This document shows, in pieces, positions 63,903-64,000 of a stretch of 64,000 nucleotides of DNA (the stretch's first letter is position 1; every line of letters begins with the position of its first letter). The stretch is from NCBI RefSeq assembly GCF_009696315.1, contig NZ_VUMG01000002.1:124001-188000 (forward strand), in the 5' to 3' direction. The position numbers and the translations under genes were made by a program. Origin of the DNA: Cutibacterium porci. GTDB taxonomy: Bacteria; Actinomycetota; Actinomycetes; Propionibacteriales; Propionibacteriaceae. The notes beneath the pieces were generated by a model. It saw only the letters and a list, made by a program, of their open reading frames with translations. It did not search any database and was not told where the DNA came from.

Positions 63903-64000
63903 TTAACGCTCCTGGATGAGGTCGGCCCACATCTGCGGGAATGTCGGCATAGTTTTCGATGTACAACCGATGTCATCGAGGTCAATTCCATCGATAACGA
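63903..64000 (-). CDS. aroA: EPSP synthase AroA, 3' end only
   Basis: The last 31 residues of a gene that enters from the right edge. The minus frame ending at TAA 63903-63905 reads VIDGIDLDDIGCTSKTMPTF then PQMWADLIQER. This matches the C-terminal end of 5-enolpyruvylshikimate-3-phosphate synthase (D(I)..TSKT.P.FP..W), the shikimate-pathway enzyme. It is next to rsgA as in most actinobacteria. Confidence 0.8.
   Translation of the reverse strand, partial: VIDGIDLDDIGCTSKTMPTFPQMWADLIQER

Overview
The window comes from a high-GC Gram-positive actinobacterium, very probably a Cutibacterium (formerly Propionibacterium acnes) or a close Propionibacteriaceae relative. The evidence is the mtrA-mtrB-lpqB, comF, hpf, secA block, the AdnAB/NudC/UvrD2 neighbourhood, a PPA1309-family protein (a family named after a P. 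acnes locus), an initiator tRNA with a C1:U72 end, and many start codons sitting 6-8 bases after a TANNNT -10 box (leaderless mRNAs). Positions 1-1904 are visibly more A+T-rich than the rest.

Layout. 1-1904: the end of an ABC ATPase gene and two ABC-2 permeases, probably a small export or self-protection transporter. 1905-5814: an accessory stretch with decayed genes (the tail of an RloC/PrrC-like ATPase, a peptidoglycan-binding-type protein broken by stops and frameshifts, an unidentified fragment), plus intact EcsC-family and GNAT genes. 5815-7788: an M20 amidohydrolase and YqgE. 7887-16452: the MtrAB-LpqB envelope signalling operon, ComF, ribosome hibernation factor and SecA. 16495-18210: small conserved actinobacterial proteins. 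18345-25057: the large NAD-glutamate dehydrogenase, a PHP phosphoesterase and TrpS. TrpS is preceded by a leader peptide with tandem Trp codons and a hairpin that can hide its ribosome binding site. 25099-30305: an amino-acid permease, a DEAD-box helicase, a ferritin-like protein, DUF3107 and a PP2C phosphatase.

30570-48472 is a concentrated DNA break-repair region: AdnA-AdnB, NudC, then RecC-RecB-RecD on the other strand, then UvrD2. Two complete end-resection machines (AdnAB and RecBCD) therefore lie side by side. 48415-53852 holds an E1/ThiF-like TOMM-type protein, a SprT/YgjP-like metallopeptidase, a DUF2342 zincin-like protein, a PDZ-Lon protease, the PPA1309-family protein and a universal-stress protein. 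A four-copy 20-21 bp repeat array lies in the divergent gap before the E1-like gene.

54117-64000: initiator tRNA-fMet with a strong terminator, a five-gene oligopeptide ABC transporter, SerA, HisN-like phosphatase, an S10-family peptidase, RsgA and the 3' end of aroA.

Main points for a second look: the trpS leader/attenuator, the phased repeat array that also encodes a Cys-Cys-Pro heptad, mtrB with no ATG/GTG/TTG start, the AdnAB-RecBCD cluster with a degenerate AdnA motor, and the decayed RloC-like gene.
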